A stretch of DNA of 20,689 bases, from the NCBI GenBank assembly GCA_964385305.1, contig CAYLOP010000045.1, forward strand, positions 1 through 20,689. The letters are read 5' to 3'. A program made the translations under genes and the position numbers. Source of the DNA: CAYLOP01 sp964385305. Its GTDB lineage: Bacteria; Chloroflexota; Anaerolineae; Anaerolineales; E44-bin32. Positions 13,545 through 20,415 of the stretch are shown here, one piece after another (the stretch's first letter is position 1; every line of letters begins with the position of its first letter). The notes beneath the pieces are model-generated. The model was not told the DNA's origin and ran no database searches. It was given only the letters and a program-made list of their open reading frames with translations.

Positions 13545-14183
13545 ATGGCGAAGTACACCGGATCAGTTTGTAAGCTTTGTCGCCGGGAGGGTGAGAAACT
13601 ATTTCTCAAAGGCCAACGCTGTTTTACTGGAAAGTGCGCCTTTGAACGAAGGAGCTATCCGCCTGGAGAGCATGGAACCGAAGCCCAATTTAGACGGCGG
13701 CGAGTTTCCGATTATAGCCGCCAACTGCGGGAAAAGCAGAAGACCCGCCGAATCTATGGCGTATCTGAACGACAATTCCGGCGCTATTTTCGTGCGGCTC
13801 TCAAAAAACGAGGCCTAACGGGTTCGAATCTACTCCAAATGCTGGAACGCCGCTTAGACAATGTTGTCTACCGTCTTGGTTTCACCGAAAGTAGGGCACA
13901 AGCCAGACAATTGGTGACTCATGGACATTTCAACGTGAATGGGCGTCGTACGGATATTCCTTCCATGCTGATTCGCCCTGGAGATAGGATCGAAGTACGT
14001 GAGGGATCAAGTAAACGCACGTATTTCAAGGAGTTGGCTCCGTTAGCGGAGACGAAGACTGTGCCACAGTGGCTCGCGCGCGATCTGAAAGAACTAAGCG
14101 GGAGCGTGTTGCAGATGCCCGAACGCCGTGATATAGACGCAACGTTGAATGAGACTTTGATCGTCGAGTACTATTCACGTTAG
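13545..14183 (+). CDS. rpsD: 30S ribosomal protein S4, zinc form
   Basis: A 212-residue S4. The N-terminal zinc site has Cys9, Cys12, Cys26 and Cys31 (CKLC and CFTGKC). The conserved RRRVSDYSRQLREKQKTRRI block follows. The S4 RNA-binding domain spans about 99-162 and includes MLERRLDNVVYRLGF and ARQLVTHGHFNVNGRR. S4 is a primary 16S binder, a regulator of its own operon in several bacteria, and an antitermination factor in E. coli. The cysteine set identifies the C+ paralogue type. GGAAGG at 13525-13530 and the AAAAGGA that follows provide the ribosome-binding site. Confidence 0.97.
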   Translation: MAKYTGSVCKLCRREGEKLFLKGQRCFTGKCAFERRSYPPGEHGTEAQFRRRRVSDYSRQLREKQKTRRIYGVSERQFRRYFRAALKKRGLTGSNLLQMLERRLDNVVYRLGFTESRAQARQLVTHGHFNVNGRRTDIPSMLIRPGDRIEVREGSSKRTYFKELAPLAETKTVPQWLARDLKELSGSVLQMPERRDIDATLNETLIVEYYSR

Positions 14184-14199
14184 CGCAGATCCGGTGGAC

Positions 14200-14271
14200 G
14201 GCTTAGTCGATCCAGAATTTGGCTTTATTGCCCTGGGAACACACGCAGTCTGATGGAGGAAGGCCTAAGCC
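14200..14271 (+). promoter_or_regulatory. Possible structured leader between rpsD and rpoA
   Basis: GGCTTAG at 14200-14206 is perfectly complementary to CTAAGCC at 14265-14271. Inside this closing stem, CCAG (14212-14215) pairs with CTGG (14233-14236) and GGC (14221-14223) pairs with GCC (14230-14232). That gives a second, bulged hairpin. The element sits in the 149-nt spacer directly upstream of rpoA. It might modulate rpoA expression relative to the ribosomal genes. No RNA family match is claimed. Confidence 0.35.
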
Positions 14272-14336
14272 AATATTTCTGGCATAGGTTACACGGACAG
14301 GGCCGAAGGGTCGTGTATCGTGGAGGGATAAAGTGA
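14253..14336 (+). other. Candidate 27-codon open frame overlapping the rpoA start
   Basis: ATG at 14253 opens a frame beginning MEEGLSQYFWHRLHGQGRR that ends at TGA 14334-14336. That stop overlaps the rpoA start codon GTG 14333-14335 as GTGA. The arrangement would couple translation of rpoA to this frame. No Shine-Dalgarno is evident before its ATG, and it partly overlaps the inverted repeat at 14200-14271, so it may be fortuitous. Confidence 0.15.
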
Positions 14337-15304
14337 CTGTATCCACCAACATGGTCATGCCCAAGATTGAGCGAGAATCTGTCGCTCAAAACTACGGCAA
14401 GTTTGTCATTAGTCCGCTTGAGGGCGGCTACGGCATCACAGTCGGCAATGCGTTGCGGAGGATTTTACTCTCATCGCTAGAAGGAGCCGCCGTGGTGTCG
14501 ATTCGCATTACGGATGTCCCGCATGAATTCTCAGCCATACCCGGAGTTCGCGAGGACGTACTGCAGTTAATGCTTAACATCAAGAAGCTGCGCTTGATCA
14601 TGCATGACAATGAATCCGCGCGCCTTCGCTTGGAAGTTAAGGGGGAGGGGGTCGTCACCGCGGCCGACATTATCGCGCCGGCCGAGGTTGAGATCGTCAA
14701 TCCTGAATTGTATCTGCTGACGGTCGATGATGATAAGGCGCATTTGGAAATTGAGATGAATGTGGAGCATGGCCGGGGGTATTCGCCCTCAGATGAGCGC
14801 GGGCGATTGCCGATTGGCGAATTGCCGACCGATGCAATTTATAGCCCGGTCCGCCGGGTAAAGTACGATGTCGGACGCGCGCGTGTCGGTCAGGATACCA
14901 GTTACGATCGCCTAATCATAGAGATCTGGACCGACGGGACCATCAAGCCTGAAGATGCACTCAGCACGAGCGCACAAATCCTCATGGCACATTTACGCGA
15001 TATTGCAGGCGTAAGCGAGGAAAGCCTGATGATCGCGGCCGCCGAGGAGGAGGAACCGCGCATAGCGAGTGAGATCTACGAAGCTCCTATCGAGACGCTC
15101 GATCTATCCGTGCGCGTTTTCAACTCGCTCAAGCGTACAGGCATCACCAATGTCGGTGAGATCGTCGATATGCTCGATCGCGGTGCTGATGCAATGCTCT
15201 CCATCCGGAATTTCGGGGAGAAGAGCTTACTAGAATTGCGGGAGAGGCTGCAAGAAAAAGGATACCTCGACGACGAGGAAATAACGGAAGTTGAGGTGGA
15301 GTGA
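14333..15304 (+). CDS. rpoA: DNA-directed RNA polymerase subunit alpha
   Basis: A 323-residue alpha subunit. The N-terminal dimerisation domain shows FVISPLEGGYGITVGNALRR followed by ILLSSLEG, and the later RLPIGELPTDAIYSPVRRVK. The C-terminal domain (about 255-318) shows LDLSVRVFNSLKRTGITNVG and NFGEKSLLELRERLQEKGYL. This domain touches UP elements and activators, and its Arg in SVRVFN aligns with E. coli Arg265. The start is GTG at 14333 with GGAGG at 14322-14326, 6 nt upstream. An acidic tail (EEITEVEVE) follows. rplQ starts 7 nt after the stop. Confidence 0.97.
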   Translation: MTVSTNMVMPKIERESVAQNYGKFVISPLEGGYGITVGNALRRILLSSLEGAAVVSIRITDVPHEFSAIPGVREDVLQLMLNIKKLRLIMHDNESARLRLEVKGEGVVTAADIIAPAEVEIVNPELYLLTVDDDKAHLEIEMNVEHGRGYSPSDERGRLPIGELPTDAIYSPVRRVKYDVGRARVGQDTSYDRLIIEIWTDGTIKPEDALSTSAQILMAHLRDIAGVSEESLMIAAAEEEEPRIASEIYEAPIETLDLSVRVFNSLKRTGITNVGEIVDMLDRGADAMLSIRNFGEKSLLELRERLQEKGYLDDEEITEVEVE

Positions 15305-15311
15305 TAACGAG

Positions 15312-15689
15312 ATGAGGCATCAAGTTTCAGGACGTATATTAGGTAGATCATCAGGTCATCGAAAAGCTTTGAGGCGCAACCTCATCACGGAATTGTTCCG
15401 CCATGAACGTATTCATACCACGCGGGCAAAAGCAGCCGCGATCCGTGGCGAAGCCGAGAAGATGATTACGAAAGCAAAACGTGGCAACGCCGCTGGAGAG
15501 GCGCAGGCTGTACATGCACGCCGGTTGGCGGCCGGGAGTTTGAATGACCCCGAGATCGTGAAGAAACTATTTGATGAGATCGCTCCACGCTATGCCGATC
15601 GACCTGGCGGTTATACGCGAATCATTAAACTCGGTCCGCGCGGTGGTGATGCCGCCGAAATGGCGCTGATCGAGTTAGTGGAAGAGTAG
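15312..15689 (+). CDS. rplQ: 50S ribosomal protein L17
   Basis: A 125-residue L17: MRHQVSGRILGRSSGHRKAL, then RRNLITELFRHERIHTTRAK, the strongly conserved N-terminal half. It ends with GGYTRIIKLGPRGGDAAEMA. L17 lies near the tunnel exit. The frame opens at 15291 inside rpoA, but the family N-terminus fixes ATG 15312. The ribosome-binding site is probably GGTGGAG inside the rpoA end, about 10 nt away. rpoA-rplQ is the usual pairing. Confidence 0.96.
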   Translation: MRHQVSGRILGRSSGHRKALRRNLITELFRHERIHTTRAKAAAIRGEAEKMITKAKRGNAAGEAQAVHARRLAAGSLNDPEIVKKLFDEIAPRYADRPGGYTRIIKLGPRGGDAAEMALIELVEE

Positions 15690-15693
15690 GCCG

Positions 15694-15717
15694 GCTCGCT
15701 GCCGGTCTTCGGCGAGC
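15694..15717 (+). other. GC-rich hairpin between rplQ and truA
   Basis: GCTCGC at 15694-15699 is complementary to GCGAGC at 15712-15717, and an alternative inner pairing GCCG/CGGC is possible. No T-run follows, so I do not call it a terminator. It may slow or protect transcript ends between the ribosomal genes and truA. Confidence 0.35.
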
Positions 15718-15735
15718 GCCATAAGGTGCACGCCA

Positions 15736-16515
15736 ATGGCAACTTACAAATCGATCATCGCCTACGATGGCACCGCATTCCAGGGTTTCCAACGGCAAGC
15801 CGGCGATCGGCGTACGGTGCAGGGTGTCTTCGAGCAAGCCTTGCGTGCGTTGGGCTGGCAGGGTCGTTCCATCACAGCGGCTGGCCGAACGGACGCCGGT
15901 GTTCACGCCCGCGGCCAGGTTGTAGCCTTTGAGTTGGCGTGGCGCCACGCGCCGCAGCAGCTTACGCAGGCGCTCAATGCGAACTTGCCACCCGATGTCG
16001 CCGTTTGGTGGACAGCGGAAGCGGCGCTGAAGTTCCACCCGCGCTTCGATGCCGTACGGCGTCGATACAGTTACACACTGATCACAGCGTCGGTGCGCCA
16101 TCCCCTGCGCGAGCGGCATGCGTGGCGGATCTGGCCAGAGCCTGATGTGACAGCGATGGAATGTATTGCGGGGCAACTTATGGGGCGTCATGATTTCGCC
16201 TCCTTCGGCCGTGCACCGATCCCTGGTGGAGAAACGGTGCGCAATGTGTTCCAGGCTGCGTGGATTTCGGATGAGGGTTCGCTGTGGTTTGAGATCGAAG
16301 CGGATGCCTTCCTATACCACATGGTGCGGAAGCTGGTCGCAGCGATGGTAAAGGTGGGGTTGAGAAGTATCGAGCCGCAGGACGTTTTGGGGTACCTGAA
16401 AAATCCAGAGGCGCGTTGGGAAGGTAATATAGCGCCCGCATGTGGGTTGTGCCTGGAAGATGTTATCTATCCGGAGTGGTCCTCGGCGATGATCGCGCAG
16501 GGTAATATTGTGTAA
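15736..16515 (+). CDS. truA: tRNA pseudouridine(38-40) synthase TruA
   Basis: A 259-residue TruA, which converts uridines 38-40 of the tRNA anticodon stem-loop to pseudouridine. The catalytic Asp is Asp53 in AAGRTDAGVHARGQVVAF. Other family blocks are IIAYDGTAFQGFQRQ at the N-terminus, RRYSYTLI in the middle, HDFASFGR and the C-terminal FLYHMVRKLVAAMVKVG. A start at ATG 15736 gives a protein of family length. The rplQ-truA-rplM-rpsI order is common in Gram-positive bacteria and their allies. A 72-nt spacer containing GCGATCGC (16532-16539) precedes rplM. Confidence 0.96.
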   Translation: MATYKSIIAYDGTAFQGFQRQAGDRRTVQGVFEQALRALGWQGRSITAAGRTDAGVHARGQVVAFELAWRHAPQQLTQALNANLPPDVAVWWTAEAALKFHPRFDAVRRRYSYTLITASVRHPLRERHAWRIWPEPDVTAMECIAGQLMGRHDFASFGRAPIPGGETVRNVFQAAWISDEGSLWFEIEADAFLYHMVRKLVAAMVKVGLRSIEPQDVLGYLKNPEARWEGNIAPACGLCLEDVIYPEWSSAMIAQGNIV

Positions 16516-16587
16516 GGGTTAAAGAATCCGAGCGATCGCAAGTTTTGTCAGAAGAAATGTGCGAATACGCGGTTAGGAGTAGGAAGC

Positions 16588-17022
16588 GTGCAGAAGACTT
16601 ATTATCCCAAGCCAGGAGACGTCACGAAGGAGTGGTATGTTGTAGATGCTGCCGACCAGAATCTGGGCCGGCTGGCGACAAAGGTGGCGCGCATCCTGCT
16701 CGGAAAGGATAAGCCCCAATTCACACCCGGTGTGGATGTAGGTGATTACGTTGTCGTGGTGAACGCCAAGAAGATCACTGTCACCGGGAAAAAGCTCGAT
16801 GATAAATTCTATTATCGACACTCCGGATACCCCGGCGGGTTGAAGAAGATCAGCTTACGGAACCAGTTGGCGAAATTCCCGGATCGAGTGATCACAGCGG
16901 CTGTGTGGGGCATGCTCCCGCATAATCGCATGGGCCGTAAGATCATTAAGAAGTTAAAGGTCTATGCCGGGCCCGATCATCCACATAAAGCGCAAAATCC
17001 GAAGACGTTGAAGTTGGATTAG
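16588..17022 (+). CDS. rplM: 50S ribosomal protein L13
   Basis: A 144-residue L13 from a GTG start, (M)QKTYYPKPGDVTKEWYVVDA. Conserved parts are NLGRLATKVARILLGKDKP, GDYVVVVNAKKITVTGKK and AVWGMLPHNRMGRKIIKKLK, then VYAGPDHPHKAQ near the end. AGGAG at 16575-16579 and AGGAAG at 16581-16586 lie upstream of GTG 16588. L13 is one of the first proteins to bind 23S rRNA, and in some bacteria it autoregulates with S9. It pairs with rpsI as usual. Confidence 0.97.
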   Translation: MQKTYYPKPGDVTKEWYVVDAADQNLGRLATKVARILLGKDKPQFTPGVDVGDYVVVVNAKKITVTGKKLDDKFYYRHSGYPGGLKKISLRNQLAKFPDRVITAAVWGMLPHNRMGRKIIKKLKVYAGPDHPHKAQNPKTLKLD

Positions 17023-17054
17023 GTGCCGGTGAGGATAACCAGAAGATAGTCAGA

Positions 17055-17071
17055 TCGCAACTCGATTGCGA
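17055..17071 (+). other. Small hairpin between rplM and rpsI
   Basis: TCGCAA at 17055-17060 and TTGCGA at 17066-17071 form a perfect 6-bp stem around the loop CTCGA. It lies 24 nt before the rpsI start. There is no T-run after it, so it is not a terminator. It may be a processing or translational element, or chance. Confidence 0.25.
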
Positions 17072-17094
17072 GATGGTGGAGGAAGGCAAGCTAT

Positions 17095-17487
17095 ATGTCC
17101 ATCCAATATTTCGAAGGGATTGGCCGCAGAAAGACCAGCAGTGCGCGTGTTCGCATTATGTCTGGAAGTGGCAACATGATTGTCAACGACAAGCCGGCGG
17201 AGGAATTTTTCACCCGCTCAGGTGATATGGATCTCATCCGCAAGCCGTTGCAAGCCGTTGATATGGAAAATAGGTTTGACGTATCGATCAAGGTGAACGG
17301 TGGGGGCGTCACCGGTCAGACTGGTGCGGTTGTTCATGGATTGGCAAGGGCGCTTCTAAAGATGGATCCGGATCTGCGTCCGGTGTTGCGCGCGGGCGGT
17401 TTCCTAACACGCGATGCACGCATGAAGGAACGTAAGAAGCCCGGTCTGAAGCGAGCTCGCAAGGCGCCGACCTACACCAAGCGTTAG
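17095..17487 (+). CDS. rpsI: 30S ribosomal protein S9
   Basis: A 130-residue S9: MSIQYFEGIGRRKTSSARVR, GGGVTGQTGAVVHGLARALL in the middle and the invariant basic tail RKKPGLKRARKAPTYTKR. The last residues reach the P-site tRNA. GGAGG at 17078-17082 followed by AAGG precedes ATG 17095. It is the last ribosomal gene of the cluster and is followed by a probable terminator. Confidence 0.97.
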   Translation: MSIQYFEGIGRRKTSSARVRIMSGSGNMIVNDKPAEEFFTRSGDMDLIRKPLQAVDMENRFDVSIKVNGGGVTGQTGAVVHGLARALLKMDPDLRPVLRAGGFLTRDARMKERKKPGLKRARKAPTYTKR

Positions 17488-17528
17488 GCACATTCGGGAG
17501 CTTATCCCTTGTTTGAACATACATAGCC

Positions 17529-17565
17529 CGGCCTGGGAACGACGCGTTCCCCGGCTGTTGATTTT
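17529..17565 (+). terminator. Probable intrinsic terminator after rpsI
   Basis: GGGAAC (17535-17540) and GTTCCC (17546-17551) pair around GACGC. After one mismatch GCC (17531-17533) pairs with GGC (17553-17555), and two more pairs close 17529/17557. The T-rich stretch TTGATTTT follows at 17558-17565. The stem begins 41 nt after the rpsI stop and ends 15 nt before the mazG Shine-Dalgarno region and start, so some readthrough may supply mazG. Confidence 0.6.
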
Positions 17566-17580
17566 CATGCGGAGGGAAGC

Positions 17581-19035
17581 GTGACTGCTGGGATCACGAT
17601 CATCGGACTTGGTCCAGGGGACCCGCTGCTCCTAACACGAGCGGCCTGGGCGTTGCTCTCGCAAATAAAGGCGGTCTACCTGAGAACGGGGCAACACCCT
17701 GTCGTTCAGCACTTTCCGCCAGACCTTGTGTGTCATACCTTCGACGATCTCTACGATTCAAGTGATGACTTCGAATCGGTCTATGACTCCATCATCGCGC
17801 GGGTCCTAGAGCTGGCGGAGTCTCCAGATGGGGTCGTTTACGGGGTGCCTGGCGACCCGACTGTCGGTGAGGCGACCGTGCTGGGCCTACGGGAGGTTGC
17901 GGCGGAACATGGACTGCCGCTGCGAATTGTGCCGGGGATCAGTTTTGTGGAACCATGCCTGGATTTGATGGGCATCGACGCTCTCGATGGGTTGTTCATC
18001 GCCGATGCTCTCGAATTGGCTACAGCGAACCATCCCCCTTTCCACCCTGACGCTCCTGCGTTGGTCGGGCAGTTGTATTCGTCCATGGTTGCCGCCGATG
18101 TGAAACTCACGCTGATGAACCAGTACCCCGATGATCATCCCGTTCACCTGATTCATGCAGCAGGGACGGACCAGGCGCTTGTGGAAACTGTGCCTTTGCA
18201 TGCCATCGATCGCAGCAGGAAGATCGAGAGCCTGACGGCATTGTATATTCCTCCCCTTGTGATGCCTTCAGCATTCGAGAGCTTCCAGGAGACCGTAGCC
18301 CATTTGCGTGCGCCGGATGGCTGCCCATGGGATCGCAAGCAGACCTTGCACACGTTGCGGCCCCACCTCCTGGAGGAGACCTACGAAGCCCTGCAGGCGA
18401 TTGACGGCGATAATATGCAGGCGCTCAGGGAGGAATTGGGTGACCTGTTGTTGCAGATCGTGCTACAAGCGCAGATCGCGCTGGAAGATGGGGAATTCTC
18501 GATGGCGGATGTGATTGCCGGTATCCAGCACAAGATCGTCCATCGTCACCCCCATGTATTTGGCGAAGTGCATGTAGACGATGTGGGTGAAGTGCTGCAC
18601 AACTGGGAGAGGCTCAAAGCATCAGAGCGCGAGGAAGAGGGGAATGACAAAGGTCTGCTTGATGGGATCCCCACGGGATTGCCCGCACTCGCTCAAGCTG
18701 CAGAGATCCAAGACCGTGTCGTCCGAGTAGGTTTTGATTGGCCCTCTATCGATGGAGTGCTCGAGAAGATCGGTGAGGAGTTACGCGAGGTTCAGGAGGC
18801 AGGGACACCGGAGGAGAAAGCTTCGGAGCTTGGCGACTTGCTCTTCGCCGTCGTCAATTATGCCCGTTGGCTGGAAGTCAACCCGGAGACGGCTTTGCGG
18901 GAAGCCAATCTTCGTTTCCGACGCCGTTTCAAGCGCTTGGAGCATAAGGCCAAGGCTCAAGGGCGCGAGCTTGATCACATGACGTTGGATGAGATGGACG
19001 CCCTCTGGGAAGCTTCCAAAGAGGAAGAAGATTGA
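17581..19035 (+). CDS. mazG: Tetrapyrrole-methylase-like/MazG nucleotide pyrophosphohydrolase fusion (YabN type)
   Basis: A 484-residue two-part protein. Residues 4 to about 220 form a tetrapyrrole (SAM-dependent) methylase-like domain: IIGLGPGDPLLLTRAA, then GVPGDPTVGEATVLG and IVPGISFVEPCLDLMG. From about 235 come two MazG repeats. The first has CPWDRKQTLHTLRPHLLEET with LEETYE (263-269) and EELGDLL (284-290). The second has GEELREVQEA (about 398) and SELGDLLF (about 415). Both keep the ExxE...ExxD metal motif. MazG hydrolyses nucleoside triphosphates to monophosphate and pyrophosphate, probably for housecleaning. The role of the N-domain in YabN is not settled. GTG start with GGAGGG at 17571-17576, 4 nt away. 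Confidence 0.93.
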   Translation: MTAGITIIGLGPGDPLLLTRAAWALLSQIKAVYLRTGQHPVVQHFPPDLVCHTFDDLYDSSDDFESVYDSIIARVLELAESPDGVVYGVPGDPTVGEATVLGLREVAAEHGLPLRIVPGISFVEPCLDLMGIDALDGLFIADALELATANHPPFHPDAPALVGQLYSSMVAADVKLTLMNQYPDDHPVHLIHAAGTDQALVETVPLHAIDRSRKIESLTALYIPPLVMPSAFESFQETVAHLRAPDGCPWDRKQTLHTLRPHLLEETYEALQAIDGDNMQALREELGDLLLQIVLQAQIALEDGEFSMADVIAGIQHKIVHRHPHVFGEVHVDDVGEVLHNWERLKASEREEEGNDKGLLDGIPTGLPALAQAAEIQDRVVRVGFDWPSIDGVLEKIGEELREVQEAGTPEEKASELGDLLFAVVNYARWLEVNPETALREANLRFRRRFKRLEHKAKAQGRELDHMTLDEMDALWEASKEEED

Positions 19036-19078
19036 ACCTGCCATAGTAGGCGATGTCGAATCAATGTTAATCGTGATG

Positions 19079-19114
19079 GAAGATTGCACCCTGGAAACTG
19101 GGTGCAATTTTCTT
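19079..19114. terminator. Bidirectional terminator between convergent genes
   Basis: ATTGCACCC (19083-19091) and GGGTGCAAT (19100-19108) form a perfect 9-bp stem with loop TGGAAACT. Extension outward with one G-T pair reaches 19079/19112. TTTTCTT follows on the + strand, and the - strand has a moderately T-rich tail (AATCTTCC). It lies between the ends of mazG (19035) and the - strand flavoprotein gene (19126), which fits termination of both. Confidence 0.75.
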
Positions 19115-19125
19115 GGTCGGGAATT

Positions 19126-20415
19126 TTAGAGAACCCCCTGAGCTGCGGATCGGCCGGCAAGCCAGCCGGTGGAGAACGCGGCCTGCAGATTGTATCCACC
19201 TGTGTCGGCGTCGATATCGAGGAGTTCGCCCGCGAAATACAGACCACCGATCCGGCGTGATGCCATCGTGCGCGGGTTGACCTCGCGGGTCTGTACACCG
19301 CCGGCGGTGACGATGGCCTGAGCGAAGGATCGATGCCCCGTAACGCTCAACTGGAAGTCTTTCAACCACAACCGCAGCCTCTCGCGTTCATCGGCGGAGA
19401 TTTGGTGGGCGGGTTTGTCAGCAGGAATGCCGGTGAGATCGATGCAAACCGGGATCAGCTTGCGCGGCAGCAGACCGCGCAGGATGGTGTGAAAGTGTTG
19501 CTTGCCGTGTTCATCCAGGTCGCGCCGCAGGCGTGCATCCAGTTTTTGAATGTCCAGGGCTGGTTTGAGGTCGATGGAGAGGCGGACCTCTGCGCCTTCG
19601 TCCAAAGCATCTACAACATGGCGGCTCAGTGTCAGGATCACCGGGCCTGAGACGCCGAAATGGGTGAAGAGCATCTCGCCGAAGGCTCGCTGGCGCGCTT
19701 CGCCGTCAACTAAGACATGCACGGCGACGTTTCGTAAGCTGAGACCTTGGAGCCTGCGGGCCGTATCTCCCGACGTTGTGAGCGGCACAAGCGCCGGACG
19801 GATGGGCACGATCGTATGCCCGACAGATTCGGCCAGTCTGTATCCATCTCCCGTTGAACCCGTACCCGGATAAGAGGCGCCGCCGGTGGCAAGGATCACG
19901 GCGTCGGCATCCATACGGCGCAGCTCCGATCGTGGTGATGCGGGCGAGCGCCGTAAAAGGGGTGTTCTGCCGACTTCGACGCCTACGACGCGATCATCCG
20001 TAACGATCAATCTTTCTACAGATGAGTGGGTGCGAAGTGAGACGCCTTGCGCCTGGATCCACTCCACGAGCGCTTGCACCACAATCTGAGCGTCGCTGCT
20101 CGCCGGGAAAACACGCATGCCTCGCTCGACAACTGTCTCCACGCCGTGCGCTTCGAAGAAGGCGATCAGGTCCTCACTGAAATAGCGCGAGAAGGCGCTG
20201 CGCAGGAAACGGCCATTGGGGTGAAAATGCTCGATGAAATCGGATACCGGCGCGATGTTGGTGAGATTGCAGCGCCCCTTGCCCGTCAGGAGCAGCTTAC
20301 GCCCTGGACGGTCATTCTTCTCGAGCAGCAGCGTTTCTGCGCCGAGACCAGCGGCTTCTCCCGCTGCCATCAATCCGGCTGGACCGCCACCTACGACGAG
20401 TACCTTTCGACCCAC
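19126..20415 (-). CDS. HI0933/BaiN-family FAD-dependent flavoprotein
   Basis: A 429-residue protein on the - strand, starting at GTG 20415. The dinucleotide-binding fold KVLVVGGGPAGLMAAG occupies residues 4-19, with Glu32 at the adenosine-ribose position. The family signature GRKLLLTGKGRCNLTN is at 38-53. The C-terminus has GGVQTREVNPRTMAS and GLYFAGELLDIDADTGGYNL, both diagnostic. Family members include BaiN-like bile-acid and other oxidoreductases, but the substrate here is unknown. The frame continues to an ATG at 20550, but GAGGTGA (plus 20424-20430) sits 8 nt before this GTG and family length supports the short form. The loop near residue 150 is enlarged with Arg and Pro. Confidence 0.9.
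   Translation of the reverse strand: MGRKVLVVGGGPAGLMAAGEAAGLGAETLLLEKNDRPGRKLLLTGKGRCNLTNIAPVSDFIEHFHPNGRFLRSAFSRYFSEDLIAFFEAHGVETVVERGMRVFPASSDAQIVVQALVEWIQAQGVSLRTHSSVERLIVTDDRVVGVEVGRTPLLRRSPASPRSELRRMDADAVILATGGASYPGTGSTGDGYRLAESVGHTIVPIRPALVPLTTSGDTARRLQGLSLRNVAVHVLVDGEARQRAFGEMLFTHFGVSGPVILTLSRHVVDALDEGAEVRLSIDLKPALDIQKLDARLRRDLDEHGKQHFHTILRGLLPRKLIPVCIDLTGIPADKPAHQISADERERLRLWLKDFQLSVTGHRSFAQAIVTAGGVQTREVNPRTMASRRIGGLYFAGELLDIDADTGGYNLQAAFSTGWLAGRSAAQGVL

Noticed and set aside
15694..15717. Hairpin after rplQ considered as a terminator
   Set aside because: No T-run follows, and truA continues in the same direction 18 nt later.
15625..16191. 188-codon antisense frame over rplQ and truA
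   Set aside because: No family resemblance; arginine- and histidine-rich translation typical of the reverse of a GC-rich gene.
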